Assembly (NCBI GenBank): GCA_963828285.1
Contig: CAWHEB010000005.1
Span: 186,001 to 250,000, forward strand
Origin: DAIOEK01 sp963828285
Lineage (GTDB): Bacteria; Chloroflexota; Anaerolineae; Anaerolineales; Anaerolineaceae
Reading direction: 5' to 3'
Length of the DNA: 64,000 bases
Shown here: piece after piece, positions 34,876-43,622 of the stretch
How positions within the stretch are numbered: position 1 is the stretch's first letter
Layout of the letters: each line of letters begins with the position of its first letter
Made by a program: the position numbers and the translations under genes
The notes under the pieces: model-generated
Told to the model about the DNA's origin: nothing
The model's input: only the letters and a program-made list of their open reading frames with translations
Databases searched by the model: none

Positions 34876-35784
34876 ATGACTAGTCTTACCATGATTTTAC
34901 TGGTAGGTAGCGCACTTGCTTTCATCTTGCTTGTGGTTGGCATCGTGATTTCCGTGACTAGTGAACGCAGTCTGGTCGAGGAACAACTCGGAAAATATAT
35001 CGAAGATGAACAGCAATATGTAAAAGTCACCGAAGCTGCGAACAGTACTCCAATCACGGATTGGATCACAAAACAGGTAGAACGATCATCCTGGGGTGAA
35101 GTGATCGGTAAAGAGCTTGCCCGGGCAGATCTGAAACTAAAACCAGGCGAGTACCTAGCGATGATGGTAGTTGCGGCATTCGGTGTAGGTATTGTAGGCT
35201 GGTATATTGGACAGCAAAGTATACTAGTAGGAATAATTGGTGGGATCGTCGGTTTATTCCTCCCAAGGATTTATGTTAAGAGAGAACAATCCAAAAGGTT
35301 GATTAAATTTGATGCCCAACTACCCGATATGTTAAATCTGATGGTAAATGGTTTACGTGCTGGTTATTCAAACTTACAGGCGATGGAAGCAGTCAGTAGA
35401 GAATTACCACCACCGATCTGCGACGAGTTTAGACGGGTGGTCCAGGAAATTTCTTTGGGCGTTCCGAATGAAAGAGCATTGGATAATCTTCTACGGAGAA
35501 TTCCCAGCGATGATCTGGACTTATGTATCACTGCAATGAATGTGCAGAGAGAAGTCGGTGGTAACCTTGCCGAAATTCTGGATACGATTTCGTTTACCAT
35601 CCGCGAGCGTGTCCGAATTAAAGGCGAGATCCGAGTTCTTACTTCTCAGGTTATGTACTCAGGCCAATTCTTATCCATGATGCCATTGATCGTAATTGCC
35701 ATCTTGTATTTATTGAATCGTGAGTATATGATGGAATTCTTCAAACCAGAGAGTGTTCCATGCGGTTATATTGCATTAGGTTAG
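34876..35784 (+). CDS. tadB: Tad membrane platform protein TadB, probable frameshift at the C-terminus
   Basis: 302 residues as written: one or two N-terminal transmembrane helices (ILLVGSALAFILLVVGIVI), two in the middle (AMMVVAAFGVGIVGWYIGQ), a T2SSF domain (DAQLPDMLNLMVNGLRAGYS, AMNVQREVGGNLAEILDTI) and a final helix that starts (LSMMPLIVIAILYL). The frame stops at 35784, whereas one extra T near 35781 would continue GYIALGLGALMIAGGYFAM to a stop at 35846. That tail is the expected last helix. The protein forms the membrane platform for pilus assembly together with TadC. Confidence 0.88.
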   Translation: MTSLTMILLVGSALAFILLVVGIVISVTSERSLVEEQLGKYIEDEQQYVKVTEAANSTPITDWITKQVERSSWGEVIGKELARADLKLKPGEYLAMMVVAAFGVGIVGWYIGQQSILVGIIGGIVGLFLPRIYVKREQSKRLIKFDAQLPDMLNLMVNGLRAGYSNLQAMEAVSRELPPPICDEFRRVVQEISLGVPNERALDNLLRRIPSDDLDLCITAMNVQREVGGNLAEILDTISFTIRERVRIKGEIRVLTSQVMYSGQFLSMMPLIVIAILYLLNREYMMEFFKPESVPCGYIALG

Positions 35785-35867
35785 GTGCGTTAATGATTGC
35801 CGGTGGTTACTTTGCCATGAATAAACTTGCGGACATTGAAGTATAGTGTGTCTTTGGAGGCACTGAG

Positions 35868-36812
35868 ATGACTCTATTATTGATACTCGGTGGAATTGTA
35901 ATTGTTGGGGCAGTGGTACTCATTATCGTGGGTATCCGCGCCCCAAATACGGAAGATGTTTTACAAAAACGTCTAGCCGAATTTAGTACATTTGACGGTA
36001 ATATCAATCTGGAAGAAATCGAACTTGCGCAACCATTTACAGAGCGTATTATTTATCCTTTAGCTCGAAAAATGGGTGAATTTGCTGCAAAACTCACTCC
36101 GCAAAATGCGCTGACCTCTTCCACCCGAAAATTGGAATTAGCAGGAAACCCAGGCAGGATGGATTCTTCCATGCTTCTCGTGCTTCAATTCGGTGGAGCT
36201 GCACTCTTTGGCGGGCTGATGGTATTACTGTTCACTGTGGCAAAAACAAACTGGCCTTGGGGACGAATCGTCCTCATCACTGGTGTTTTGACTGTTTTGG
36301 GTTTTTACTTCCCTCAGATGTGGCTGCAAAGCAAGATCAACAAGCGGCAGAAAGAAGTCAGAAAAGGTATGCCGGACGCGCTGGACCTTTTGACCATCTG
36401 CGTGGAAGCTGGATTAGGGTTTGACGCAGCAATGCACAAAGTAAGCGAGAAGTGGAATAATGAACTTTCTCTTGCTTTTGGACGCGTGATACGCGAGATC
36501 CAACTTGGCAAACTGAGACGTGAAGCAATGCGCGATATGGCAGACAGAATCGGTATTTCCGAAATGACCAGTTTTGTTGCGGCTGTTATTCAGAGTGAAC
36601 AGCTTGGGGTAAGTATGGCTAAAGTCCTTAGGATCCAGTCTGACCAGATGCGAGTCAAACGACGCCAAATGGCAGAAGAAGAAGCGCATAAAGTCCCAAT
36701 CAAAATGTTGATACCTATGGGATTATTAATATTCCCTTCACTGATGATTGTTCTACTTACGCCCGCAGCTTTAAAATTGTTCCATTCAGCGCTTGGAAGC
36801 ATGTTTAAATAA
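35868..36812 (+). CDS. tadC: Tad membrane platform protein TadC
   Basis: 314 residues. Paralogue of TadB with a first transmembrane helix (LLLILGGIVIVGAVVLIIVG), a T2SSF domain (KGMPDALDLLTICVEAGLGF, SVMS-like helical region SEQLGVSMAKVLRIQ) and C-terminal helices (LIPMGLLIFPSLMIVLLTP). GGAGG lies eight bases before the ATG. Last gene of the operon, followed by a terminator. TadD, E, F, G and V are absent, so this is a minimal monoderm-type Tad locus. Confidence 0.92.
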   Translation: MTLLLILGGIVIVGAVVLIIVGIRAPNTEDVLQKRLAEFSTFDGNINLEEIELAQPFTERIIYPLARKMGEFAAKLTPQNALTSSTRKLELAGNPGRMDSSMLLVLQFGGAALFGGLMVLLFTVAKTNWPWGRIVLITGVLTVLGFYFPQMWLQSKINKRQKEVRKGMPDALDLLTICVEAGLGFDAAMHKVSEKWNNELSLAFGRVIREIQLGKLRREAMRDMADRIGISEMTSFVAAVIQSEQLGVSMAKVLRIQSDQMRVKRRQMAEEEAHKVPIKMLIPMGLLIFPSLMIVLLTPAALKLFHSALGSMFK

Positions 36813-36836
36813 AGGTTTTGACATATTCAGATTATA

Positions 36837-36872
36837 AAAACCCCACTTTATCCAAAAATAAAGAGGGGTTTT
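36837..36872 (+). terminator. Terminator of the Tad operon
   Basis: AAAACCCC-a-CTTTAT (36837-36851) pairs with ATAAAG-a-GGGGTTTT (36858-36872), one internal mismatch, 6-base loop. Confidence 0.8.
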
Positions 36873-36898
36873 CTGTAAAATAGATTTACTAAAAGCAG

Positions 36899-37630
36899 AT
36901 GAACAAATCCTCAGCTCTCTTCAAAATGTTACCCGGAATGATCTCATTTACAGATTGGATTTTTCCACCGACTTGCGTTGGTTGTGGGAAATTTGGTGAT
37001 GTTTGGTGTTATGAGTGCGACAGATCAGTGGAAATAATGAGCGGATCGATTTGCATAAAGTGTGGTTATCCGATCCAATTTGGCGAGAGTTGTGCAGAAT
37101 GTATGCGCCATCCGTGCTCTTCAACCCAGCAGCGAGCTTACGCCAGATATCACAAGGGGATTAAACAAGTTGTGCATCATCTCAAGTTTGAAAATGGAAT
37201 TGAACTTGGATATCACTTTCGGAATATTCTTGCCGATATTGTGACTAAAGAAGGATGGGATGTGGACGCAGTCGTCCCTGTTCCCCAATCTTCGAAAAGG
37301 CGAAAAGAACGAGGTTATAACCAGGCTGCAATGCTTGCTTGGCCGTTGTCACAGACACTTGGAATTGCATATAAACCAGAATCGTTGGACCGTGTAGCCG
37401 AAAATTCAACACAAGTAAATCAGGATGCAGCTGGCCGATTATCGAATATCATCGGATCATTCTGTGCAAATGAAAATCAAATAAATGGAAGATCCATCCT
37501 AATAATTGATGACGTTATTACCACCGGTTCAACTATGAATGAATGCGCTAGAGTATGCCTTAATTCTGGCGCAAAAAATGTTTACGGTTTAGCGTTAGCC
37601 CGTTCCATTTTAGGTGATATAGTCGCTTGA
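36899..37630 (+). CDS. comF: ComF-family phosphoribosyltransferase-like protein
   Basis: 243 residues. A double zinc-ribbon region (CVGCGKFGDVWCYECD, CIKCGYPI, CAECMRHPC) precedes a PRTase fold with the PRPP-binding loop LIIDDVITTGSTMNEC. ComF proteins are needed for DNA uptake in naturally competent bacteria, in helicase or primase loading onto incoming single strands. Its position between the pilus operon and hpf is suggestive, but no comEC or comEA lies here. The start (ATG 36899) lacks a clear Shine-Dalgarno. Confidence 0.87.
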   Translation: MNKSSALFKMLPGMISFTDWIFPPTCVGCGKFGDVWCYECDRSVEIMSGSICIKCGYPIQFGESCAECMRHPCSSTQQRAYARYHKGIKQVVHHLKFENGIELGYHFRNILADIVTKEGWDVDAVVPVPQSSKRRKERGYNQAAMLAWPLSQTLGIAYKPESLDRVAENSTQVNQDAAGRLSNIIGSFCANENQINGRSILIIDDVITTGSTMNECARVCLNSGAKNVYGLALARSILGDIVA

Positions 37631-37685
37631 AAGATTATAACTTTGATGCGACAATACATATACAAATTTATTACAGGAGGATCCG

Positions 37686-38252
37686 ATGGAAACACAGGTA
37701 GAGATATTGGGGAAGAACATGGAAGTAACCGATCGGATTGATGAATATGTTCGGAAAAAGATTTCGAAATTTGATAGACTTCTTTCTGATCTTGAAGATG
37801 TACGAATTGATCTTTCGTACCTGAAAGCAGCAAGAAGCGCTGCAGATCGTCATGTTGCTCAGGTAACACTTAGGGGAAAAGGCTATATACTTCGCACAGA
37901 AGAACGCGCAGACGATCTCTTTGCTGCCTTTGACTCATCCATGGACAAAATGCAACGGATGATTGAACGGTATAAAGGAAAGAAATCTCGTGGACGAGGT
38001 GACGGAAAACCTGCTTCAGAGGTAAGTCCCGAAGAATTAAAACCAGATGAATCAGGTGAAGATGTACTAAGAATTGCTAAACGTAAATCATTCCGTCTTG
38101 TACCCATGGACGAGATGGAAGCATTGGAACAAATGAAATTGCTCGGACATGAAAATTTCTTTGTTTTCTACAATGCAAATGTAAATGCAATTAATGTTGT
38201 GTATCATCGTAGAGATGGGACTTACGGGATCATTTCCCCCGAGGTTGGTTGA
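37686..38252 (+). CDS. hpf: Ribosome hibernation-promoting factor, long form
   Basis: 188 residues. The N-terminal ~105 residues are the YfiA/HPF S30AE domain (ISKFDRLLSDLEDVRIDLSY). A charged linker leads to the C-terminal dimerisation domain (~130-188: RLVPMDEMEALEQMKLLGHE, FFVFYNANVNAINVVYHRRD). The long form dimerises 70S ribosomes into 100S particles in stationary phase. AGGAGG lies six bases before the ATG, and a strong terminator follows. Confidence 0.95.
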   Translation: METQVEILGKNMEVTDRIDEYVRKKISKFDRLLSDLEDVRIDLSYLKAARSAADRHVAQVTLRGKGYILRTEERADDLFAAFDSSMDKMQRMIERYKGKKSRGRGDGKPASEVSPEELKPDESGEDVLRIAKRKSFRLVPMDEMEALEQMKLLGHENFFVFYNANVNAINVVYHRRDGTYGIISPEVG

Positions 38253-38264
38253 GAACTAAAAAAA

Positions 38265-38289
38265 AGCCCAGCCAACGCTGGGCTTTTTT
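38265..38289 (+). terminator. Terminator after hpf
   Basis: AGCCCAGC (38265-38272), CAAC loop, GCTGGGCT (38277-38284), then TTTTT, with an A run on the 5' side. Confidence 0.92.
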
Positions 38290-38321
38290 GTTTATTCAGA
38301 AGACACTTAAATGAGGGTTAA

Positions 38322-38957
38322 ATGGAAGCAAGATATGAGGAAGCCATTAAAACAGCGGCATTGATCAAGGATGATGGAATTGATCAGAAGAGACTCGAAA
38401 AAGCGATCGCCGAGTTATTGGACGCTGTTGGTGAAGATAAAGATCGTGATGGTTTGAAGAAAACTCCAGACCGTGTAGCACGGATGTATGGCGAGTTACT
38501 TTCCGGTTATAGGATGGATCCAATCTCAATGGTAAATAATGCATTATTCGATGTGGATTACGACCAGATGGTAATTGTTCGCGATATTGAATTTTATTCT
38601 TTGTGCGAACATCATATGTTGCCATTTATTGGCCGGGCACATGTGGCTTATGTACCTGACGGCAAAGTAATCGGATTGTCCAAAATCCCGCGTATTGTAG
38701 ATATGTTTGCCAGGAGATTACAAGTTCAGGAGAGATTGACTCAGCAGATCGCAGATTTCATCAATGAATTATTAGTACCAAGAGGTGTCGCCGTTGTGGT
38801 TGAGGCACTTCACTTATGTTCTATGACGAGAGGTGTCAAAAAACATGATGCCAGGATGACCACTTCGGCAGTTCATGGCTATTTTCGGACTAATATGGCT
38901 ACTCGAATGGAATTTCTTGATAACATTTCAAGAGCTGCTGAACCACTTCATATCTAA
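38322..38957 (+). CDS. folE: GTP cyclohydrolase I
   Basis: 211 residues. The first ~20 form a helical extension. Core motifs are IEFYSLCEHHMLPFIGRAH (zinc Cys-His and catalytic His), GLSKIPRIVDMFARRLQVQE and LHLCSMTRGVKKHDA (second zinc Cys). It makes dihydroneopterin triphosphate from GTP, first step of folate and pterin synthesis. It is convergent with a folB-folK-reductase operon on the minus strand, so four pterin genes are clustered here. Starts ATG 38322 with AGGG nearby. Confidence 0.96.
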   Translation: MEARYEEAIKTAALIKDDGIDQKRLEKAIAELLDAVGEDKDRDGLKKTPDRVARMYGELLSGYRMDPISMVNNALFDVDYDQMVIVRDIEFYSLCEHHMLPFIGRAHVAYVPDGKVIGLSKIPRIVDMFARRLQVQERLTQQIADFINELLVPRGVAVVVEALHLCSMTRGVKKHDARMTTSAVHGYFRTNMATRMEFLDNISRAAEPLHI

Positions 38958-38968
38958 CACCCATTCGA

Positions 38969-39460
38969 TCAAAGGACCTTTTCGATTATCCACTCGGTTG
39001 TTTTCATAACAGTTGCCCGGTCAGAAAGGATTTGACCGGTTTCGGGATTAGCCAAGTCCGGTTCCAATTGAGAAACTGGGATGCACACGAAGGCAAACTG
39101 CCAGACTTTTTCATCAATTATTTGACATTTATCCAAAATGACATCGATATCTATCGTACGGGGAGCATTTTTATTTGCCCCCCGTATTCGTCCTAGCTTG
39201 GCTTCGATCTGCCTGAGTTTTTGAAACCGGATCTCTTCCAATGGTAAATTTGTTAATATCCCAATAGCTTGGTTCAGATAATGAGCTCCTGGTGATCCAA
39301 CCGGTAAACTTTCCCAAGCACTGGATTTTCGGGTAATAAAAAATTCTTTATTGAGGATGTTCAAGGCCGCTTCGATATTAGCTTCTGGGTTAATATTTGA
39401 ACCAAGAAGAAGTATGAGTTCTCTGACCTGATTTTCTTCAGGTGGAATTATGCCGTTCAA
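38969..39460 (-). CDS. folK: 2-amino-4-hydroxy-6-hydroxymethyldihydropteridine pyrophosphokinase
   Basis: 163 residues. HPPK motifs are clear: LLLGSNINPEANIEAAL, GSPGAHYLNQA, and LGRIRGANKNAPRTIDID, which contains the two catalytic aspartates. It pyrophosphorylates the hydroxymethyl pterin before dihydropteroate synthase. The start overlaps the folB end by 23 bases. The C-terminal ~30 residues are divergent. No folP is present in the window. Confidence 0.92.
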   Translation of the reverse strand: MNGIIPPEENQVRELILLLGSNINPEANIEAALNILNKEFFITRKSSAWESLPVGSPGAHYLNQAIGILTNLPLEEIRFQKLRQIEAKLGRIRGANKNAPRTIDIDVILDKCQIIDEKVWQFAFVCIPVSQLEPDLANPETGQILSDRATVMKTTEWIIEKVL

Positions 39461-39794
39461 TATCGACTCCTACTGAGCGGGTAAATCTGACGGCTCCTGG
39501 TTTCTCTACTCGAACACGAACTCCCTCCACAAAAGGCATCGATAATACAATCTTAGCAATATCCGCTGCCAAAGCTTCAACAGTTAAGCGTTCTGCTGTC
39601 TCAGCATGCTGAATGACTTTTTTGGTTACTGACCGGTAGTTTACACTTTGTTCAATCTTATCGGATTCTCCTGCTAAGGAAGTATCACAGAATATAACTA
39701 TATTTATCAGAATATCCTGTTTGTTAATCCGTTCATCAGGATTGATCCCAATGATTCCGCGAGCACATATATCTTTGATGAGGATTTGATCCAT
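39438..39794 (-). CDS. folB: Dihydroneopterin aldolase
   Basis: 118 residues. Typical FolB: DQILIKDICARGIIGINPDE start, VNYRSVTKKV and LTVEALAADIAKIVL in the middle, RVRVEKPGAVRFTRSVGVDI at the end. It cleaves dihydroneopterin to 6-hydroxymethyl-dihydropterin and glycolaldehyde, as an octamer. It lies between the FolM-like reductase (12 bases upstream) and folK. Confidence 0.94.
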   Translation of the reverse strand: MDQILIKDICARGIIGINPDERINKQDILINIVIFCDTSLAGESDKIEQSVNYRSVTKKVIQHAETAERLTVEALAADIAKIVLSMPFVEGVRVRVEKPGAVRFTRSVGVDIERHNST

Positions 39795-39805
39795 AATAAC
39801 TCCAA

Positions 39806-40558
39806 TTAAATAAGGTGTCTTCCGCCGTCAATATGAATAATTTCACCGGTAATATATTCCGGACCAGATAGCAGAAATAGCATAGCCTGACCCACTTCTT
39901 CCAAAGTCGACCACCGTTTCAATGGTACATTCTGTAATAATTCGGTAGAAGTCGATTGCTCTGCAGGTGGTAAGATCGCTCCAAGAGCAAGCCCATTTAC
40001 CTGGATGCGAGGAGCAAACGAGATAGCCAATGATTTGGTCATCGCCGCCAGAGCAGCCTTGGTTATTGTATAAGGAAAATGATCCGGTCCTGGTCGAAGA
40101 GCGCGCCAATCAAGGATGTTTACGATTTTTCCTTTTAGATTTTCAGGCAATTCTCTTGCGAAAGCCTGGCTTAATAAGAATGGGGCGGTTAAATTTGTAT
40201 TTATATGCTTCTGCCAATCATCGAGATTAGTTTCAAATATACTTATTGGATCGAATATAGCCGCATTATTGATTAATCCATAGATTGGACCATATGCATT
40301 TGCACGATAAAGAAGTTCGGATGCTTGATTTGTATCTGATAAATCTGCATTAATTACATATGCTTCACGACCAAGTGCTTTTATCTCAGTTTGGGTTTGA
40401 GCAGCCAGTTTTGGGGAATGTCCATGATGGAGAATAACATTCGCACCGGCGTGAGCGATTGTCAGAGCCAGACTTCGTCCAATCCTTCTTGCGGCACCGG
40501 TGATGAGTACTGTTTTCCCATCCAGTGGTTTACTAGCGTATACACTCTTATGCGCCAT
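39806..40558 (-). CDS. SDR-family reductase, FolM/pteridine-reductase-like
   Basis: 250 residues, Rossmann fold. TVLITGAARRIGRSLAL carries the arginine-containing cofactor loop (TGxxRRIG) that distinguishes pteridine reductases and FolM from ordinary SDRs with TGxxxGIG. The catalytic Tyr-Lys lies in FPYTITKAAL. The canonical Ser before it is replaced (ILDWRALRPGP has Asp-Trp), as in PTR1/FolM. As first gene of a folB-folK operon it probably reduces dihydromonapterin or dihydrofolate with NADPH. No folA is seen in this window. General SDR assignment is secure, substrate inferred. Confidence 0.85.
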   Translation of the reverse strand: MAHKSVYASKPLDGKTVLITGAARRIGRSLALTIAHAGANVILHHGHSPKLAAQTQTEIKALGREAYVINADLSDTNQASELLYRANAYGPIYGLINNAAIFDPISIFETNLDDWQKHINTNLTAPFLLSQAFARELPENLKGKIVNILDWRALRPGPDHFPYTITKAALAAMTKSLAISFAPRIQVNGLALGAILPPAEQSTSTELLQNVPLKRWSTLEEVGQAMLFLLSGPEYITGEIIHIDGGRHLI

Positions 40559-40797
40559 ACATTACCCCATAATTACGAGATTTGATTAAGTTTAGATTTT
40601 AAACAGAAGTATGTCAAGAAATGAATCCTTCATTTCATAAGGATAGTAGACATTTGAGCTTATTCTTAATTGGAAACATTTACGAAGCTAAATGCATCAT
40701 AATCAATAACCATACTCTTTTTGTTTGCTAATCAAAATATTTACAGCTAGAATGAATTTGAGAACTAATTTAATAAATAATTAATCAGGAGGTACTT

Positions 40798-41271
40798 ATG
40801 AAGCAGGATAAATTCTTAACAGGTATTATTGCTGGGATCATGATACTTGTAGCAATTGCTCTTGTTGTGTTTTTTACGAGAAAAGGTACAGTTCAAAATT
40901 ACCAATCTGAAGACAATCCACGCGGCGTGGTTTATAACTATATATTAGCATTACATAACAGCGATTTTAATAAAGCTTATGAATACTTATCGATCTTACC
41001 CGGGAAACCTACTCTATCTCAATTTAAACAGACCATGGCTTTAAACTCACCACAATACAAGACAAATGCAGTGGATGTAACTGATGAAACGATCACAAAC
41101 CAGACCGCAATGGTGACTGTTGTAACTCTTATGTCAGGGGGAGGTTTGTTCAATGAAGGATATCGAAACAGCGAAAATGCCACTCTCGAAAAAGTGAATG
41201 GTGTGTGGCGAATCATTTCCATGCCATACGTCTATTGGTCGTATGAATGGAATCAGCCTGTAATCAAATAG
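40798..41271 (+). CDS. Hypothetical membrane-anchored protein
   Basis: 157 residues. One N-terminal transmembrane helix (LTGIIAGIMILVAIALVVFF), then a short linker and an extracytoplasmic alpha+beta domain (~45-157) that resembles NTF2-like/DUF4878 lipoprotein domains (AYEYLSILPGKPTLSQFKQ, NGVWRIISM). It has no lipobox. AGGAGG lies six bases before the ATG. It is followed after 26 bases by the DUF5671 membrane protein, likely one operon. Function unknown. Confidence 0.75.
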   Translation: MKQDKFLTGIIAGIMILVAIALVVFFTRKGTVQNYQSEDNPRGVVYNYILALHNSDFNKAYEYLSILPGKPTLSQFKQTMALNSPQYKTNAVDVTDETITNQTAMVTVVTLMSGGGLFNEGYRNSENATLEKVNGVWRIISMPYVYWSYEWNQPVIK

Positions 41272-41297
41272 TTCCGGCTGAACCCAAGGGAGAATAT

Positions 41298-43217
41298 ATG
41301 CGAACCATTAGACGGATCTATTTTTATCTTGTAACATTTATCAGTGTCCTTACCCTAGTCTGGGGAATCACAAATTTACTCAGGTCCATTACAGATCAGC
41401 AGATCACTGGAAGCCAATCATCCATTCTCTCTGCCGGTTTGGCACAGGTCTTGGTCAGCATTCCGATTTTTTTGCTGCACTGGTTTATTGTACAGAAAGA
41501 TGCCAAGAAATCGGAAGAAGACAGAAATTCCCTCATTCGTGCTGTCTTTTTATATGCAGTTTTGATTTCTTTGCTCATTCCGGTTGTTCAGAATTTTATA
41601 GCCATGCTCAATCGCCTCTTATTGCAAAGTACAGGATTGAGCCCCGAGAGAGCTTTATTTGGAGGATACCAAAGCCTGTCGGACAATCTCATTGCGATTG
41701 CTGTAAACCTGATGTTGGCTTCTTACTTTGCCATAATTCTAAGAGCGGATTGGGTGTCATCTCATGAAACTGAAAATTTGGTCGATGTTCGGCGACTCTA
41801 CAGGTATATATGGATGCTTTACAGTATTGGTTTAACCATCATCGGTACACAGAAGTTGGTGGTATTTATCCTGGCATGGCAACATTCAATAGGCTCAAAC
41901 GGAAGGGAGCAATTAGTAAATGCAGTAACTCTAATATTCGTTGGAGTGCCAATCTGGGTTTACTGGTGGTTAAGAATTCAACTATCAATCGAATCTTATG
42001 TCGAACGACATTCTACATTGCGGATGATCATCCTTTATTTACTTTCTTTAGCAGGGTGCATAACATTTGCTGTTAATTTTGGTTGGATTGTTTACTGGCT
42101 GCTTCGACTGGCATTCGGTGATAGATATCAGATCACATCGTTCATGACCGAATTAAGTTCTCCAATTTCGTTTGCTCTGACCTTTGGTATAGTATGGGCG
42201 TACTTTAGCAAAATACTCAAAATTGATATTTTATCTGAGTCCGACAAGGTAAGGCAAGCTGCTATGATTTGTATTTATCGCTACATTTTAGCGATGGTTG
42301 GGCTAGGTGGAATGATCTATGGCCTTATTAGCACCATGGGATATGTAATCGACCTCACAACGAAGTCTTCCATGACATGGCTTGATACGCATAAATCTCT
42401 CGCTGTAAACCTGGCTGTATTGATCGTGGGAGCAGGATTATGGTTGTTTTACTGGCGAAAAGTAAACAGCGAATCCATACTTAATGGTGAAGATGGCGAT
42501 CATGCCCGGCGATCATTAATTAGAAAGATATATCTTTATCTGGCAATATTCGGCTGCGTGATTGGTACGATGGCGGCTACGGGATTTCTTCTTTATACAT
42601 TACTTCAAAGTGCTTTTGGATCATCTACAGTTACCTTGCTGACTGATTCGCTAAACTACTTGAGGTTGATTTTAATATTTGCAGTATTCCTTGTCTATCA
42701 CCTGATAAGTCTGAATCGAGATAACCATGCATTAACACTACACCTGGCAGAAAAACAAGCAAGTTTTCCGGTTGTTGCATTGTTTGAGGCTGAGTCACAT
42801 GCGGGAAAAGGGTTACAGCAGGCTTTTGATCGATTTGCTGGCGGTATTCCATTAAGCTTTGTAAATCCAGTCGAACAAAATATTGAAGACATATCTAGCT
42901 CCGGAGCTATTCTCGTTTCAACCGATCTATTGTTATTGGAGAATCATCTAGTTTCCGACATTTTGAAAAAGTATCCACAAAAAATAATCATTATCCCTAC
43001 GAAAAATGAATTGGTTATTTGGATCACTTCCACACTGAAGGAATGGGATCTTTTCAAAGGAAGCGCTCTTACAGCAAAGGCATTAGCAGAAGGACAGGCA
43101 GTAAAACCCATTTCAGGAAGTTCCACATGGTTGGTGATCAGTTATATCATTGCTGGATTAGTAGGATTCCAAATTGTAGTCGTTTTATTAAGTCTACTGA
43201 TCGGTGGAATAAACTAA
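41298..43217 (+). CDS. Multi-pass membrane protein with four DUF5671-like repeats
   Basis: 639 residues from ATG 41298 (AAGGGAGAA upstream). Four units start with a similar Arg-x-Ile/Leu-Tyr-x-Tyr helix: RRIYFYLVTFISVLTLVWG, RRLYRYIWMLYSIGLTIIG, CIYRYILAMVGLGGMIYGL and RKIYLYLAIFGCVIGTMAA. Each has about three transmembrane helices, giving ~13 in all. Between the fourth unit and the last helix is a soluble segment (~490-615) with no recognised fold. DUF5671 is of unknown function and is frequent in Chloroflexota. Possible roles in sensing or transport are speculation. Confidence 0.8.
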   Translation: MRTIRRIYFYLVTFISVLTLVWGITNLLRSITDQQITGSQSSILSAGLAQVLVSIPIFLLHWFIVQKDAKKSEEDRNSLIRAVFLYAVLISLLIPVVQNFIAMLNRLLLQSTGLSPERALFGGYQSLSDNLIAIAVNLMLASYFAIILRADWVSSHETENLVDVRRLYRYIWMLYSIGLTIIGTQKLVVFILAWQHSIGSNGREQLVNAVTLIFVGVPIWVYWWLRIQLSIESYVERHSTLRMIILYLLSLAGCITFAVNFGWIVYWLLRLAFGDRYQITSFMTELSSPISFALTFGIVWAYFSKILKIDILSESDKVRQAAMICIYRYILAMVGLGGMIYGLISTMGYVIDLTTKSSMTWLDTHKSLAVNLAVLIVGAGLWLFYWRKVNSESILNGEDGDHARRSLIRKIYLYLAIFGCVIGTMAATGFLLYTLLQSAFGSSTVTLLTDSLNYLRLILIFAVFLVYHLISLNRDNHALTLHLAEKQASFPVVALFEAESHAGKGLQQAFDRFAGGIPLSFVNPVEQNIEDISSSGAILVSTDLLLLENHLVSDILKKYPQKIIIIPTKNELVIWITSTLKEWDLFKGSALTAKALAEGQAVKPISGSSTWLVISYIIAGLVGFQIVVVLLSLLIGGIN

Positions 43218-43288
43218 TTCAGCTACGGATGCTTATACTTTGTCATACAAAGTCTTAACGCCCAATATATAATAGATATGAGGTGAAT

Positions 43289-43492
43289 ATGACAACTACT
43301 ACATATAATGTCCCGAATATTAATTGCAATCATTGTGTTCATACCATTCAATCGGAATTATCCGAATTAAAAGGAGTCCAATCAGTAAAAGCTGATTTGA
43401 ACACAAAAAAGGTGACCGTTATTTATGAACTACCTGCGGAAGAATCTTCGTTAAAGGCTTTGTTGACTGAAATCAACTACCCTCCAGCGTAA
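43289..43492 (+). CDS. Heavy-metal-associated (HMA) domain protein, CopZ-like
   Basis: 67 residues from ATG 43289; GTG 43283 lies inside the AGGTG Shine-Dalgarno and is less likely. The single HMA domain carries the metal site NCNHC (CxxC preceded by Asn instead of the usual Met), the helix HTIQSELSELKGVQSV, and the KKVTVIYE strand. Such proteins deliver Cu(I) or Zn(II) to P-type ATPases. No transporter gene lies beside it. Confidence 0.88.
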   Translation: MTTTTYNVPNINCNHCVHTIQSELSELKGVQSVKADLNTKKVTVIYELPAEESSLKALLTEINYPPA

Positions 43493-43517
43493 GTGAATAA
43501 TCGGTATACAATAGAAG

Positions 43518-43544
43518 AACATCCCCTTAATTGGGGATGTTTTG
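43518..43544 (+). terminator. Terminator after the HMA gene
   Basis: AACATCCCC (43518-43526), 6-base loop, GGGGATGTT (43533-43541), followed by T and G. Lies 26 bases after the stop codon. Confidence 0.75.
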
Positions 43545-43622
43545 ATTATTTTGAGGTTGTTAATACAACGATTCCATTGCATGGTAGAATCTTAAGTAGA
43601 ACGAATTCAGGAGAATTATCAG

